From: Bradyrhizobium diazoefficiens
GTDB taxonomy: Bacteria > Pseudomonadota > Alphaproteobacteria > Rhizobiales > Xanthobacteraceae
Reading direction: 5' to 3'
Length of the DNA: 64,000 bases
Assembly (NCBI RefSeq): GCF_016612535.1
Contig: NZ_JAENXS010000001.1
Coordinates: 2,815,501 to 2,879,500, forward strand
Below are positions 28,082-36,685 of this stretch, piece after piece. A program made the translations under genes and the position numbers. How positions within the stretch are numbered: the stretch's first letter is position 1; each line of letters starts with the position of its first letter. Under the pieces are notes generated by a model. That model saw nothing but the letters and a program-made list of their open reading frames with translations, did not search any database and was not told where the DNA came from.

Positions 28082-28762
28082 TCAGTCCAGCTTGAGCGCC
28101 TCCACCTTCAGCGCCTTGGCGTAGACCAGGCCCGAATTGGTGATGTGCGTCGTCATCAACGCTTCGAAGGCCGGGAATTCGCCGCGCGCGAACAAATCGA
28201 GCAGCTTGCGATGTTCGTCGAACGACGAGCGGGTGCGCACGTCGATCGGCGAGGTCAGATTGGTGCGGAGTGCGGCGACGCGGCCCGAGACGAGCTGGTA
28301 GGACTCGGCGAGATAGCGATTGCCGCAATGTGCGAACAGGCCCTCGTGAAAGGCAGCGTCGGCGCGGCCATAAGCGATGTTGTCCTTCGCCATGACGGCG
28401 GGCTCCATCGCCGCGATCGCCTCGCTCATCGTCGTGAGCGCGCCGTCGCGATCGTGGTGAAAGGCGAGCTCGGCAGCCTTGGGTTCGAGCGCAATGCGGA
28501 AGGTGCAGAGCGCAGTGATATCCTCGGCGCTCGGCGTGAACACGAAACTGCCGACCTGCGGCCGGATCACCACGAGCCCCTGCGCCTGCAACTGGCTCAT
28601 CGCCTCGCGGACCGGCGTGCGGCTGACGCCGAAGGAATTTGCCACCATCTCCTCGGAGATGGCCGCGCCCAGCGCGAACTCGCCGTCGATGATGGCCTGG
28701 CGCAGCCGCAGCATCACCCGCTGCGACAGCGATTTCGGCGTATCGAGCTTGAGCGATCGCAT
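28082..28762 (-). CDS. GntR-family regulator (FadR/FCD subfamily)
   Basis: A 226-residue regulator. The winged helix is at about residues 8-70: SLSQRVMLRLRQAIIDGEF then FGVSRTPVREAMSQLQAQG. A C-terminal FCD all-helical ligand domain follows (FRIALEPKAAELA, ADAAFHEGLFAHCGN). FCD regulators bind carboxylic acids through a metal site formed by Asp and His residues. It lies 8 bases downstream of the FAD oxidase gene and probably controls it, and perhaps the divergent DapA-like gene, through the site at 30248. Confidence 0.88.
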   Translation of the reverse strand: MRSLKLDTPKSLSQRVMLRLRQAIIDGEFALGAAISEEMVANSFGVSRTPVREAMSQLQAQGLVVIRPQVGSFVFTPSAEDITALCTFRIALEPKAAELAFHHDRDGALTTMSEAIAAMEPAVMAKDNIAYGRADAAFHEGLFAHCGNRYLAESYQLVSGRVAALRTNLTSPIDVRTRSSFDEHRKLLDLFARGEFPAFEALMTTHITNSGLVYAKALKVEALKLD

Positions 28763-28770
28763 CGGCGCTC

Positions 28771-30183
28771 TCAGATCACCTTGCCGGGATTGAGCAGATG
28801 ATCGGGATCGAGCGCGGCCTTCAACGTCCGCATCAGGGCGATCTCGGCCTCGCTGCGGGCGTGTCCCAGCCACTTCTTCTTCAGCGTGCCGATGCCGTGC
28901 TCGGCCGAGACGCTGCCGCCCATGTCGTGGACGAGGCCATAAATGATGGTGTCCATCTCCTCCTTGGGCTGCCGTTCGACGGCAAGGCCCGTGACCCAGG
29001 AGACCAGATGCAGATTGCCGTCGCCGATATGGCCGTAATAGACGCTCTCGCAGCCCTTGATGCCGGAGGCCAGCGCGGCCTTGCAGCGCGTGACGAACTC
29101 GTCCATCCGCGCCACCGCAAGGCCGATGTCGTAAGAGATATGCGGACCCAGCACCTGGCCGAACTCGGCGCAGATGTCGCGCACGCGCCAGAAGGCCTGC
29201 GTCTGCGCCAGCGATTGTGCCACGGCGGCATCGACCAGCAGACCACGCTCCATCAGCTCTTCGAGCCAGGCCTGGAAGCGCGGTGCATCGAGATTCTCAT
29301 CGGTGCCCTGCGCCTCCACCAGCACATAGAGGCTGTCACCCGCGGCGACCGGTGGCTTGACGCCAGCGCGCGTGGTGATGACGTCCCAATAATCCGGCCA
29401 CATCACCTCGAACGCCGACAGCAGCGGGCCAAGCCCGCTGCGCGCCGCGTCGAGCAGCGCGATCACCGCGGAATAGTCCTTCAGCGCGCAGAGCGCGGCC
29501 ATGGTCGAGCGCGGTTTCGGAAACAGCCGCAGCACCACGCGGGTGATGATGCCGAGCGTGCCTTCCGAGCCGATGAAGAGATGCTTCAGATCGTAGCCGG
29601 CATTGTTCTTCATCAGCTTGTTCAGGTTGGTGATGATGGTGCCATCAGGCAGCACTACCTCCAAGCCGAGCACCAGCTCGCGCGTCATGCCGTAGCGGAT
29701 CACGCGGTTGCCGCCGGCATTGGTCGAGAGATTGCCGCCGATCGCGCAGGAGCCGCGCGAGCCGAGATCGAGCGGAAAGAAGAGGCCGGCTTCATCCGCT
29801 GCTTTCTGGATCGTCTCCAGAGGCGTGCCGGCTTTCACCGTCATCGTCATTGAGGCGCGATCGATCTCCTCGATGCCGGTCATCCGCTCCAGCGAAATTG
29901 CGACCCAGCCCGGTTCGGGTGCGGCGCCGCGGCAGAGCCCGGTCAATCCACCCTGCGGCACGAAAGGCAGGCGCGCCTGCCGACAGGTCAGAATCGCGTC
30001 CGCAACGCCTTGTGCGTCGAGCGGGCGGATCACCGCGCGCGGCGTCTGCGGCAGGCTCGCACTCCAGTCGTTGCAATTGCGTGCAGGCACATCGCTGCCG
30101 GTCAGCACGGCTGTGGCACCGAGCTTGTCACGTAGCGCCGCGAGCAACGGGTCGGGATGTCCGACGGGGGGCGCGATGTTCAT
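28771..30183 (-). CDS. FAD-linked oxidase (GlcD/D-2-hydroxyacid dehydrogenase type)
   Basis: A 470-residue VAO-fold flavoenzyme. The FAD-binding part includes PFVPQGGLTGLCRGAAPEPG and the GSRGSCAIGGNLSTNAGGNR pyrophosphate loop. The C-terminal domain has YYGHIGDGNLHL and the SAEHGIGTLKKKWL signature, with His residues for substrate and metal. Relatives oxidise D-lactate, glycolate or D-2-hydroxyglutarate and pass electrons to a carrier. It is the first gene of an operon with the GntR regulator and is divergent from a DapA-like lyase. The set suggests catabolism of a sugar acid or hydroxy acid; which one is not decided by sequence. Confidence 0.88.
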   Translation of the reverse strand: MNIAPPVGHPDPLLAALRDKLGATAVLTGSDVPARNCNDWSASLPQTPRAVIRPLDAQGVADAILTCRQARLPFVPQGGLTGLCRGAAPEPGWVAISLERMTGIEEIDRASMTMTVKAGTPLETIQKAADEAGLFFPLDLGSRGSCAIGGNLSTNAGGNRVIRYGMTRELVLGLEVVLPDGTIITNLNKLMKNNAGYDLKHLFIGSEGTLGIITRVVLRLFPKPRSTMAALCALKDYSAVIALLDAARSGLGPLLSAFEVMWPDYWDVITTRAGVKPPVAAGDSLYVLVEAQGTDENLDAPRFQAWLEELMERGLLVDAAVAQSLAQTQAFWRVRDICAEFGQVLGPHISYDIGLAVARMDEFVTRCKAALASGIKGCESVYYGHIGDGNLHLVSWVTGLAVERQPKEEMDTIIYGLVHDMGGSVSAEHGIGTLKKKWLGHARSEAEIALMRTLKAALDPDHLLNPGKVI

Positions 30184-30247
30184 GCGTTACCTCTTGCAGA
30201 TTGGCCGGCCGCCTGTGGCGGGCCATCCGGCGGGGAATTGCATCCAC

Positions 30248-30266
30248 CTTGTATGTAAGGTACAAG
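30248..30266. promoter_or_regulatory. Candidate GntR/FCD operator
   Basis: CTTGTA and TACAAG flank a 7-base spacer in the region between the divergent FAD oxidase (30183) and DapA-like (30346) genes. The TTGTA/TACAA half-sites fit FCD-type GntR operators, and the regulator is encoded 1.5 kb away in the same operon. Confidence 0.5.
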
Positions 30267-30345
30267 ATAGAAAGTAAAGCAAAAACAAGGCTCCGATAAG
30301 CCCCGAAGATCGTTACGGATCAGGGGCTTATTCGGAGCGACAACA

Positions 30346-31242
30346 ATGGGTGGTGCTATGACGGAGGCAATTCGCGGGTTCTGGGTGGCGTCGGCGACGC
30401 CGCTGGCGACGGACGGTAGCGTGGACTCCGCCAAGCTTGCCGCTCACGCCGAAAAGCTCTTCGGCAAGGGCGTCGACGGCGTCGTGCTGTTCGGCACCAC
30501 CGGCGAGGGCACATCCTTCAATGTCGCCGAACGCGTCGCAACCATCGAAGCCGTGCTCAAGGCCGGTGTGCCAGGGGAGCGCATCGGCATCGGCGGCGGC
30601 TTTCCCGCGATCAGCGACGGCATCGCGCTGACGCGCACCGTGCTCGGCCTCGGCCTGCGCCACGTGTTGTATCTGCCGCCCTATTTCGATCGCAGCGTCA
30701 CGCCTGAAGGCATCGAGAATGCGTTCGCCGCGATCATCGACGGTGTCGCCGACGATCGCCTGCGCGCCTACCTCTATCACATCCCGCAGATTTCGGGCGT
30801 TGCGATCCCAACCGCTGTTGCCGCGAACCTACGCAAGCGTTACGGCAAAGTGGTTGCTGGATTGAAAGACTCCAGCGGCGACTTCAAGCAGTTCCAGGCG
30901 TTCCGCGCCGCGGCGCCCGAGCTTGCGATTACCGTCGGCAATGAAACGGACATCGCCCGCGCGATCGCTGGCGGTGGCGCCGGCACCATTTGCGGCATGG
31001 CCAACATCGCGCCGGAGCTGGTCAAGGCGATGATCGATGGCAAGGACGTCGAAGCGCGCATGCAAGCCGCGGTCGATATCGTGGTGAAGTCACCCTCTTT
31101 CCTCACAACGCTCAAGGCCATCCTTGCGGCCCAGACTGGCGATGCAAGTTGGCTGCGCGTGCGTCCGCCGCTGCGCGCGTTGTCGGACGGTACCGCGCCC
31201 AAGGCGAAGCTGGACGAATTGACCAGCCCCGCCATCGCCTAA
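30346..31242 (+). CDS. Dihydrodipicolinate synthase/N-acetylneuraminate lyase family
   Basis: A 298-residue TIM-barrel class I aldolase. The family motif FGTTGEGTSF and the catalytic Lys174 (AGLKDSSGD) are present, as is the active-site Tyr in YLYHIPQISG. Members condense or cleave pyruvate with an aldehyde. Given the partner FAD oxidase and GntR gene, a catabolic aldolase or dehydratase for a 2-keto-deoxy sugar acid or similar is more likely than lysine biosynthesis. The start is ATG at 30346 with GGAG 8 bases upstream; an in-frame ATG at 30358 is an alternative. Confidence 0.88.
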   Translation: MGGAMTEAIRGFWVASATPLATDGSVDSAKLAAHAEKLFGKGVDGVVLFGTTGEGTSFNVAERVATIEAVLKAGVPGERIGIGGGFPAISDGIALTRTVLGLGLRHVLYLPPYFDRSVTPEGIENAFAAIIDGVADDRLRAYLYHIPQISGVAIPTAVAANLRKRYGKVVAGLKDSSGDFKQFQAFRAAAPELAITVGNETDIARAIAGGGAGTICGMANIAPELVKAMIDGKDVEARMQAAVDIVVKSPSFLTTLKAILAAQTGDASWLRVRPPLRALSDGTAPKAKLDELTSPAIA

Positions 31243-31251
31243 GCGCACATT

Positions 31252-32481
31252 TCATTCGCGGTGAACCTCCGCGGTGCGCGCCGACATGGCGCGGGCCGCG
31301 ACCAGCGCGGCCGCAAAGCCGGCCGCTGCACCCACGCCGAGCGCCCAGCGCGGGCCCAGATTGTCTGCGACCCATCCGACGATCGGTGCGCCGATCGGCG
31401 TGCCGCCCAGCGCGACGCCGAGGCGCAGCGCCATCACGCGCCCCCTCATCCGCGGTTCGGTGGAGAGCTGCATCATGGCGTTCGACGTATTGGTGACCGT
31501 CAGGGCAGCGACCCCGATCAGGATAAGGCTGCCGGCGAACAGCCAGTAGCTGGGCGCAAGCGCGGCCAGCGTGCATCCTGCTCCGAAAGCCGCGGCCCCC
31601 AGCAGCAGCGAGCCAAACCGCGGCTGTGCGCGCCCGGCGGCCAGCAGTGCGCCCGAGATCGTGCCGACCGCCATCGTCGACGACAAGAGGCCAAAACCGC
31701 GCGCATCGGTGTGGAAGACGGTGACCGCCATCGTCGAGATGAAGACCGGAAAGTTCAGCCCAAACGTGCCGATCAGGAACAGCATGATCATGATCGCCCT
31801 GAGGTCGCGGCGCGACCACACGTAGCGAAAACCCTCGGTCATGCCGCCCTTGGCCCGGTGCGCCCGCGCGTTGGGGCGAAGCTCCGAGGTGCGCAGCAAG
31901 GCGAGTGAGCCGAGCACGGCCATAAAGGATGCGGCGTTGAGCAGGAACGCCCAGCCGGTGCCGATCGAGGCGATGACGATCCCCGCTATCGCAGGCCCGA
32001 CCATCCGCGCAGCGTTGAAGGACGTCGAGTTCAGCGCGATCGCATTGGAGAGCTCGCCGTCGCCGACGAGCTCGGCCACAAAAGTCTGGCGCACCGGGGC
32101 ATCGAAGGCCGCAGCGCAGCCGAACAGGAAGGCGAACACATAGACGTGCCAGAGCTGTACCAAGCCGGTGACCGTGAGAAGGCCGAGGACCAGCGCCAGT
32201 ACGCCCATCGTCGCCTGCGTCGCGACCAGAAGCTGGCGTTGGTTGAAATGGTCGGCCGCATAGCCCGTCCACGGCATCAGCAGGAGCTGTGGCCCGAACT
32301 GGAGCGCCATCACCGCGCCCACGGCCGACGCATTGTGCCGTGTGAGCTCGGTGAGAACCAGCCAGTCCTGGGCAGCGCGCTGCATCCATGTCCCGGTGTT
32401 GGACACCAGCGCGCCTGCGGCCCAGACGCGGTAATTGTAGTTCCGCAGTGAGCGAAACGTGCCCGCCACCGGCGCGCTCAC
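31252..32481 (-). CDS. MFS transporter (EntS/MFS_3 type)
   Basis: A 409-residue permease with twelve predicted helices. The N-terminus FRSLRNYNYRVWAAGALVSN and the WMQRAAQDWLV motif after TM1 are typical of the MFS_3/EntS group (Pfam PF05977), which exports siderophores or drugs. It is the last gene of an operon running from the MarR gene and overlaps the preceding small membrane gene by 4 bases. Export of a compound sensed by the MarR protein is plausible. Confidence 0.85.
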   Translation of the reverse strand: MSAPVAGTFRSLRNYNYRVWAAGALVSNTGTWMQRAAQDWLVLTELTRHNASAVGAVMALQFGPQLLLMPWTGYAADHFNQRQLLVATQATMGVLALVLGLLTVTGLVQLWHVYVFAFLFGCAAAFDAPVRQTFVAELVGDGELSNAIALNSTSFNAARMVGPAIAGIVIASIGTGWAFLLNAASFMAVLGSLALLRTSELRPNARAHRAKGGMTEGFRYVWSRRDLRAIMIMLFLIGTFGLNFPVFISTMAVTVFHTDARGFGLLSSTMAVGTISGALLAAGRAQPRFGSLLLGAAAFGAGCTLAALAPSYWLFAGSLILIGVAALTVTNTSNAMMQLSTEPRMRGRVMALRLGVALGGTPIGAPIVGWVADNLGPRWALGVGAAAGFAAALVAARAMSARTAEVHRE

Positions 32482-32807
32482 GAACCCGCCGGTGTGTTGC
32501 CGCCGTGGAACCGGCCGAAGTGCCGAGCGCAGAACAGTCTGAGGAGCAGGGCACCGAGCCCGAGCGCGGCGACATCGCGCATCTCCAGCAGGGCGAACTC
32601 TCCGACGCGACAGACGAGGAGATACCCGACGATCAAGTTGAAAAAGCCCCAGAGCACGTTGACCGTCGACGAGGACAGGCCTTCTCCTCGCGGCGTCGCG
32701 AACGGGCTCTGGAACGGCTCTCCGCGCAGGCCACTAACGAGATGTGGAACGGCGTTCGCCAGAAATGCGCCGCCGAAGAAATAGGAAACCAGGTGAAGCC
32801 AGTTCAT
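32478..32807 (-). CDS. Small integral membrane protein
   Basis: A 109-residue protein with three likely membrane helices (LHLVSYFFGGAFLANAVPHL, NVLWGFFNLIVGYLLV, and VAALGLGALLLRLF). Its ends overlap both neighbouring genes by 4 bases, so it is translationally coupled with the isochorismatase-like protein and the MFS transporter and presumably works with them. I do not recognise the family. Confidence 0.7.
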   Translation of the reverse strand: MNWLHLVSYFFGGAFLANAVPHLVSGLRGEPFQSPFATPRGEGLSSSTVNVLWGFFNLIVGYLLVCRVGEFALLEMRDVAALGLGALLLRLFCARHFGRFHGGNTPAGS

Positions 32808-33373
32808 GCCTGCGCACTCCGTGTTGCCAGTAGTTCGATGATCGCCTGCGCCGAACCGCTCTCGCCGAGCCGCGGAAACACGTTCGCGGTGCTGTAGTCG
32901 TGCGCCTCCGGACGCGGGTCGGTCATGGCGTCGGTGGCCAACGTGACATTGAAGCCCGCCTCATACGCCTGCCGCGCGGTGGCCTCGACGCCGGTCCCGG
33001 TGGCGATTCCGGCGATGACGACCTGCGTGACCTCGCGCGATCGCAGCTGGCTTTCGAGATCGGTGCTGGCGAACGCGCCCCATGTCCGCTTGGTCACGGT
33101 GATATCGCCGGGCTGTCGATCGAGCTCGGGAATGAGATCGGCCCATCCGTCGGGGAATGGACCGCCAGCGCGTGGCCGCTCCGTGCGGCCCGGCGCTCCG
33201 CCATCGACATTGACCAGCACGACCGGCAGGCGATGCCGCCGAAACGCGGCGGCAAGCGCGCTAGCGCGCGCCACGACGTCGCCCGCGGCGGGGATGGAAG
33301 GCGAGTCGAAGATGCCGCGCTGAAGGTCGACGACAATGAGGGCGGTGATCGGGTCGAGCGTTGTGAGGGCCAT
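32804..33373 (-). CDS. Isochorismatase-like hydrolase lacking the catalytic cysteine
   Basis: A 189-residue protein of the isochorismatase/cysteine-hydrolase superfamily. The Asp of ALIVVDLQRGIFDS and the Lys of TVTKRTWGAF are in place. The nucleophile position, normally Cys in a vATxxCVExTA motif, is Gly128 (AGIATGTGVEATARQAYEA). A Gly at this position is known in true isochorismatases such as EntB, which do not use a covalent Cys intermediate. A vinyl-ether hydrolase or a non-hydrolytic role is more likely than amidase activity. It overlaps the small membrane gene by 4 bases and follows the MarR gene. Confidence 0.85.
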   Translation of the reverse strand: MALTTLDPITALIVVDLQRGIFDSPSIPAAGDVVARASALAAAFRRHRLPVVLVNVDGGAPGRTERPRAGGPFPDGWADLIPELDRQPGDITVTKRTWGAFASTDLESQLRSREVTQVVIAGIATGTGVEATARQAYEAGFNVTLATDAMTDPRPEAHDYSTANVFPRLGESGSAQAIIELLATRSAQA

Positions 33374-33428
33374 GATCGTGTCCTTCCGGCAGCCGCATGT
33401 TCCGCGCGACGGATGCGGCAGGGCAGCG

Positions 33429-33881
33429 TCAATCGTCGACGAGCCGTTTGAGCAAGGAGACGGCGGCGGCGAGCTCGTCCTGCTCTCGTAGTGAAAGCCG
33501 TGCCGAAACGGTGCGCGAGAGCCAATCCTGCCGGGCGGCGCGACCGACCCGGATACGCTCGCGGCACGCCTTGGTCAGCGACAGAATGGATTGACGGCCG
33601 TCCTCCGGATCGGGCGCGCCGCTGACGAGGCCCGCGTCCAGAAGAGCGGCGACCGCGGTGCTCATCGATTGCGGACGCATCTTTTCCGATCGCGCCAGGC
33701 TCGACACCGTAGCAGGGCCGTCCTTTTCCAGACGCAGCAAGACAGACACCTGGGACGGCGTCAGGTCCTCCGGGCCGGTCTGTTCGCGCAGCCGGCGCTT
33801 CAGCTTACCGACCAGCGAGCGGAGGTCTTCGGCGAGCGCGCCAGCGCGCGCGGACGGGCGTTGGTTCGACGAATTGATCAT
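33429..33881 (-). CDS. MarR-family transcriptional regulator
   Basis: A 150-residue winged-helix regulator: EDLTPSQVSVLLRLEKDGPA, SSLARSEKMRPQSMSTAVAA, and the wing DPEDGRQSILSLT. It begins the operon containing the isochorismatase-like gene, the small membrane gene and the MFS transporter. The ATG at 33881 fits the usual MarR length; the open frame continues to 34001 across the likely operator. It probably represses this operon and responds to an aromatic or other small acid. Confidence 0.87.
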   Translation of the reverse strand: MINSSNQRPSARAGALAEDLRSLVGKLKRRLREQTGPEDLTPSQVSVLLRLEKDGPATVSSLARSEKMRPQSMSTAVAALLDAGLVSGAPDPEDGRQSILSLTKACRERIRVGRAARQDWLSRTVSARLSLREQDELAAAVSLLKRLVDD

Positions 33882-33906
33882 GCCGGATCGAATAAAGATA
33901 TGAAGG

Positions 33907-33922
33907 TAATCTGTAAAGATTA
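33907..33922. promoter_or_regulatory. Candidate MarR operator
   Basis: TAATCT-GTAA-AGATTA is a perfect 6-base inverted repeat 26 bases upstream of the MarR start, in a short AT-rich promoter stretch. MarR proteins usually bind such 16-20 base palindromes to control their own operon. Confidence 0.5.
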
Positions 33923-34050
33923 TCTGTGCAGGTAGCCTGAATAAAAATTGCGTGAGTGAGGAACCGCCGGTGAGACGCATGCGCTGGCCGCGCCCTTGCA
34001 TGTCGTGCTGCGGGTCGCTGGTATGATCGAGAAGCAGGTGGCTGGTTGAG

Positions 34051-34104
34051 GCCGCCGTGCGACGGGGCGGCTAACCGAGAGTGACTAGCTAAGCCGGCCG
34101 CAAT
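34051..34104 (+). other. Potentially structured leader before the rhodanese gene
   Basis: GCCGCC (34051-34056) can pair with GGCGGC (34066-34071), and GGCT (34069-34072) can alternatively pair with AGCC (34092-34095). The competing helices lie 40-90 bases before the rhodanese start. This could be a regulatory RNA or just GC-rich sequence; it matches no riboswitch I can name. Confidence 0.2.
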
Positions 34105-34145
34105 CGTTCAAAAGCCCATGGGCTGTCCCCGTCAAGGTCCGCGTC

Positions 34146-35378
34146 ATGAAGCTTTCGACCGCCAATCCCGCCGATATCCGCCGCGCGCTGCTGTTGCGCG
34201 AGGAGATTGCGCTGCTCGATCTCAGGCACGAGGCGGCCTTTGCCACCGGCCATCCCCTCTTCGCCGCCAACATGGCGGTGGACCGGATCGCGATCGAGGC
34301 CGAGGTGAGGCTGCCGCGCAAGGACGTGCCGGTCGTGCTCTATGATGACGGCGAGGGGCTGGTCGCTGCTGGCGCCGAACGTCTTGTGGCGCTCGGCTAC
34401 ACGGGTGTCAGTACGCTCGACGGTGACCTGAAGGCCTGGCGCGCGGTAGGCTACGAGCTGTTCGAGGACGTCAATTCCTATTCCAAGGCCTTTGGCGAGC
34501 TGGTCGAGGCGCGCCGTCATACGCCGTCGTTTAGCGCTGACGAAGTGGCAAAACTGATCGCAGCTGAGGCGAACATCGTCATCCTCGATGTCCGTCGCTT
34601 CGATGAATATGCGACCATGAACATTCCGGGCTCGGTCAGCGTGCCCGGTGCCGAGCTGGTGCTGCGGGCAGGGCAGGCCGCGCCCGATCCCGACACCACC
34701 ATCATCGTCAATTGCGCCGGCCGCACCCGCTCGATCATCGGAACCCAGTCACTGATCAATGCCGGCGCGCCGAACAAGGTGCGGGCGCTGCGCAACGGCA
34801 CGATCGGCTGGACGCTGGCGCGGCACACGCTGGCTCATGGTGCCGACCGGCGCGGCACGATGGGGTCGTTCGAAGGCGGCCCGGCCAATGCCCGCGACGT
34901 CGCCTATCGCGCCGGTGTCCGCCACATCGGCGCGAACGAGATGCCGGCGCTGGTCGCCGAGACCAATCGCACGCTCTATCGCTTCGATGTGCGCGACGCT
35001 GAGGAATATACAGCCGGTCATCTCCCGGGCTTTCGCCACTATCCCGGCGGCCAGCTCGTCCAGGAGACCGACATGGCCGCGCCGGTGCGCGGTGCGCGCA
35101 TCCTCCTGACCGACGACAAGGGCGTGCGCGCCGACATGACGGCGTCCTGGCTCGCGCAGATGGGCTGGGAGGCCTATGTGCTCCAAGGCGGCTATGACGG
35201 CACGCTCGAGGTCGGTCCGCCGCTCGTGCTCCCGAAGCCCGATCCAGCGCATCGCTACCGCCGTCCCTATGAGGGAACGGACGTCGCCGACCGCGCGATG
35301 CAGGCCTATCTCGACTGGGAATACGGCCTCGTCGACCAGCTCCGCCGCGACGGTACGCACGGGTTTTATGTGATTTGA
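34146..35378 (+). CDS. Triple-rhodanese sulfurtransferase
   Basis: A 410-residue protein with three rhodanese-like domains: about 1-105, 130-225 and 260-370. Only the second has an active-site cysteine, Cys190 in IVNCAGRTRS. The first has LYDDGEG and the third LTDDKGVRA at the corresponding loop, so they are inactive. Rhodaneses carry sulfur as a cysteine persulfide between donors and acceptors such as thiosulfate and cyanide or sulfur-relay proteins. It is cytosolic and 149 bases ahead of the radical SAM gene on the same strand. Its job in this neighbourhood is unclear; sulfur delivery to an Fe-S or thiolated product is possible. Confidence 0.85.
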   Translation: MKLSTANPADIRRALLLREEIALLDLRHEAAFATGHPLFAANMAVDRIAIEAEVRLPRKDVPVVLYDDGEGLVAAGAERLVALGYTGVSTLDGDLKAWRAVGYELFEDVNSYSKAFGELVEARRHTPSFSADEVAKLIAAEANIVILDVRRFDEYATMNIPGSVSVPGAELVLRAGQAAPDPDTTIIVNCAGRTRSIIGTQSLINAGAPNKVRALRNGTIGWTLARHTLAHGADRRGTMGSFEGGPANARDVAYRAGVRHIGANEMPALVAETNRTLYRFDVRDAEEYTAGHLPGFRHYPGGQLVQETDMAAPVRGARILLTDDKGVRADMTASWLAQMGWEAYVLQGGYDGTLEVGPPLVLPKPDPAHRYRRPYEGTDVADRAMQAYLDWEYGLVDQLRRDGTHGFYVI

Positions 35379-35527
35379 GAGCGATCGCGTCGGTCCACCG
35401 GAGTTGTACGGGGCGGTCGGGCCAGGCCTTGCCACGCCGCGCGAATGATGGTCGATTTTAACCCGAATCAGTTTTGCGTTCTGCCCAGAATTCCTGGGTC
35501 CCCGGGATCCCGCCGCGACGGACGCAA

Positions 35528-36685
35528 ATGGCTCAAGACGCCGATACGATCGAACGACCCGCCTCGGCACAGGCCGCCGCCGCAAGCGCCGCGTTCCTGC
35601 GCAGCCTGCCGCAGCCGGAACCGTCGATGGGGTCTGCTGCCTATGCCGCCCAGCGCGAACGCGCGCTCGCTTTCGATCCGCGCCGGCGCGTCAATTATGA
35701 AAAATATCTGCGCGCGCGGATCGACCGCAGCGTCGTCGACTATCTGCCGATCAAGCTCGACATCGAGAATGTCAGCCGCTGCAATTTCCGCTGCACCATG
35801 TGCCAGGTAAGTGACTGGCACAAAGGGCAGCGCGCCGGCGACATGTCGCTCGACAGTTTCAAGGCGCTGCTCGACCAGCAATACGGCCTGATCGAGATCA
35901 AGCTCCAGGGCATGGGCGAGCCGCTGATGCAGGGCGATGCCTATCTCGCCATGCTGCGCCATGCGCGCGAGCGCGAGATCTGGGTACGTACCACGACCAA
36001 TGCTTCGCTGCTGCATCTGCGCGATAACTATCGCAGGCTGATCGATGCCGATCCGAACGAGGTGCAGATCTCGATCGACGGCGCCGACGAGGCGACGTTC
36101 GAGAGCATTCGTCGCGGCTCGGTGTTTTCGCGCGTCATCGCCAATTGCAAGCTGATCAACGCCTATTCCCGCGAGATCGGTGTCGACCGCACCAAGATGT
36201 GGGTCGTGGTGCAGCAGTCGAACCGGCATCAGCTGCCGGCTTTCGTCGAGCTTGCGGCGGAAGCCGGCTTCACCAGCCTCGCCTTCTCGCTCGATCTCAC
36301 CAATTGGGGTCAGGACAAATGGGGCGCGGCGCTGCGCGACATCGTCGCGGAAGATGCTTTCACCGAAGAGCTCTGCGACCGGCTGATGACGCGCGGCCGC
36401 GAGCTCGGCGTGCGCGTGGCGTTCTGGAACGTTACCGACAAATATAGCTGGCGCAAGACCGACAAGCTCTGCCCCTGGCCGTTCGAGCGACTCTATGTCT
36501 CCTCCGATATGCGAGCCGTTCCCTGCTGCACCATCGCCAATCCCGAGGTTGTCGATTTCGGCAGGGCCGAGGATCTCGTTGCGATCTGGCATGGTGAGGC
36601 CTACGAGACGTTTCGCCGGGATCACCGCGAGGGCCGCATTCCCGAAGTGTGCAAGGGCTGCTATCGCGAGGACGATCGCGCCTAG
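35528..36685 (+). CDS. Radical SAM/SPASM-domain enzyme
   Basis: A 385-residue protein. The radical SAM cluster ligands are Cys85, Cys89 and Cys92 (SRCNFRCTMCQVSDW). GMGEPLM corresponds to the GGEP motif that binds the SAM amino group. A C-terminal SPASM-like region has cysteines in KLCPWPFERLYVSSD, AVPCCTIANPEV and EVCKGCYRED, enough for an auxiliary 4Fe-4S cluster. Such enzymes modify peptides, sugars or cofactors by radical chemistry. The ATG at 35528 is preferred over an upstream frame extension. It sits beside the sugar cluster, and a role as epimerase, dehydratase or dehydrogenase on its product is possible but not shown. Confidence 0.85.
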   Translation: MAQDADTIERPASAQAAAASAAFLRSLPQPEPSMGSAAYAAQRERALAFDPRRRVNYEKYLRARIDRSVVDYLPIKLDIENVSRCNFRCTMCQVSDWHKGQRAGDMSLDSFKALLDQQYGLIEIKLQGMGEPLMQGDAYLAMLRHAREREIWVRTTTNASLLHLRDNYRRLIDADPNEVQISIDGADEATFESIRRGSVFSRVIANCKLINAYSREIGVDRTKMWVVVQQSNRHQLPAFVELAAEAGFTSLAFSLDLTNWGQDKWGAALRDIVAEDAFTEELCDRLMTRGRELGVRVAFWNVTDKYSWRKTDKLCPWPFERLYVSSDMRAVPCCTIANPEVVDFGRAEDLVAIWHGEAYETFRRDHREGRIPEVCKGCYREDDRA

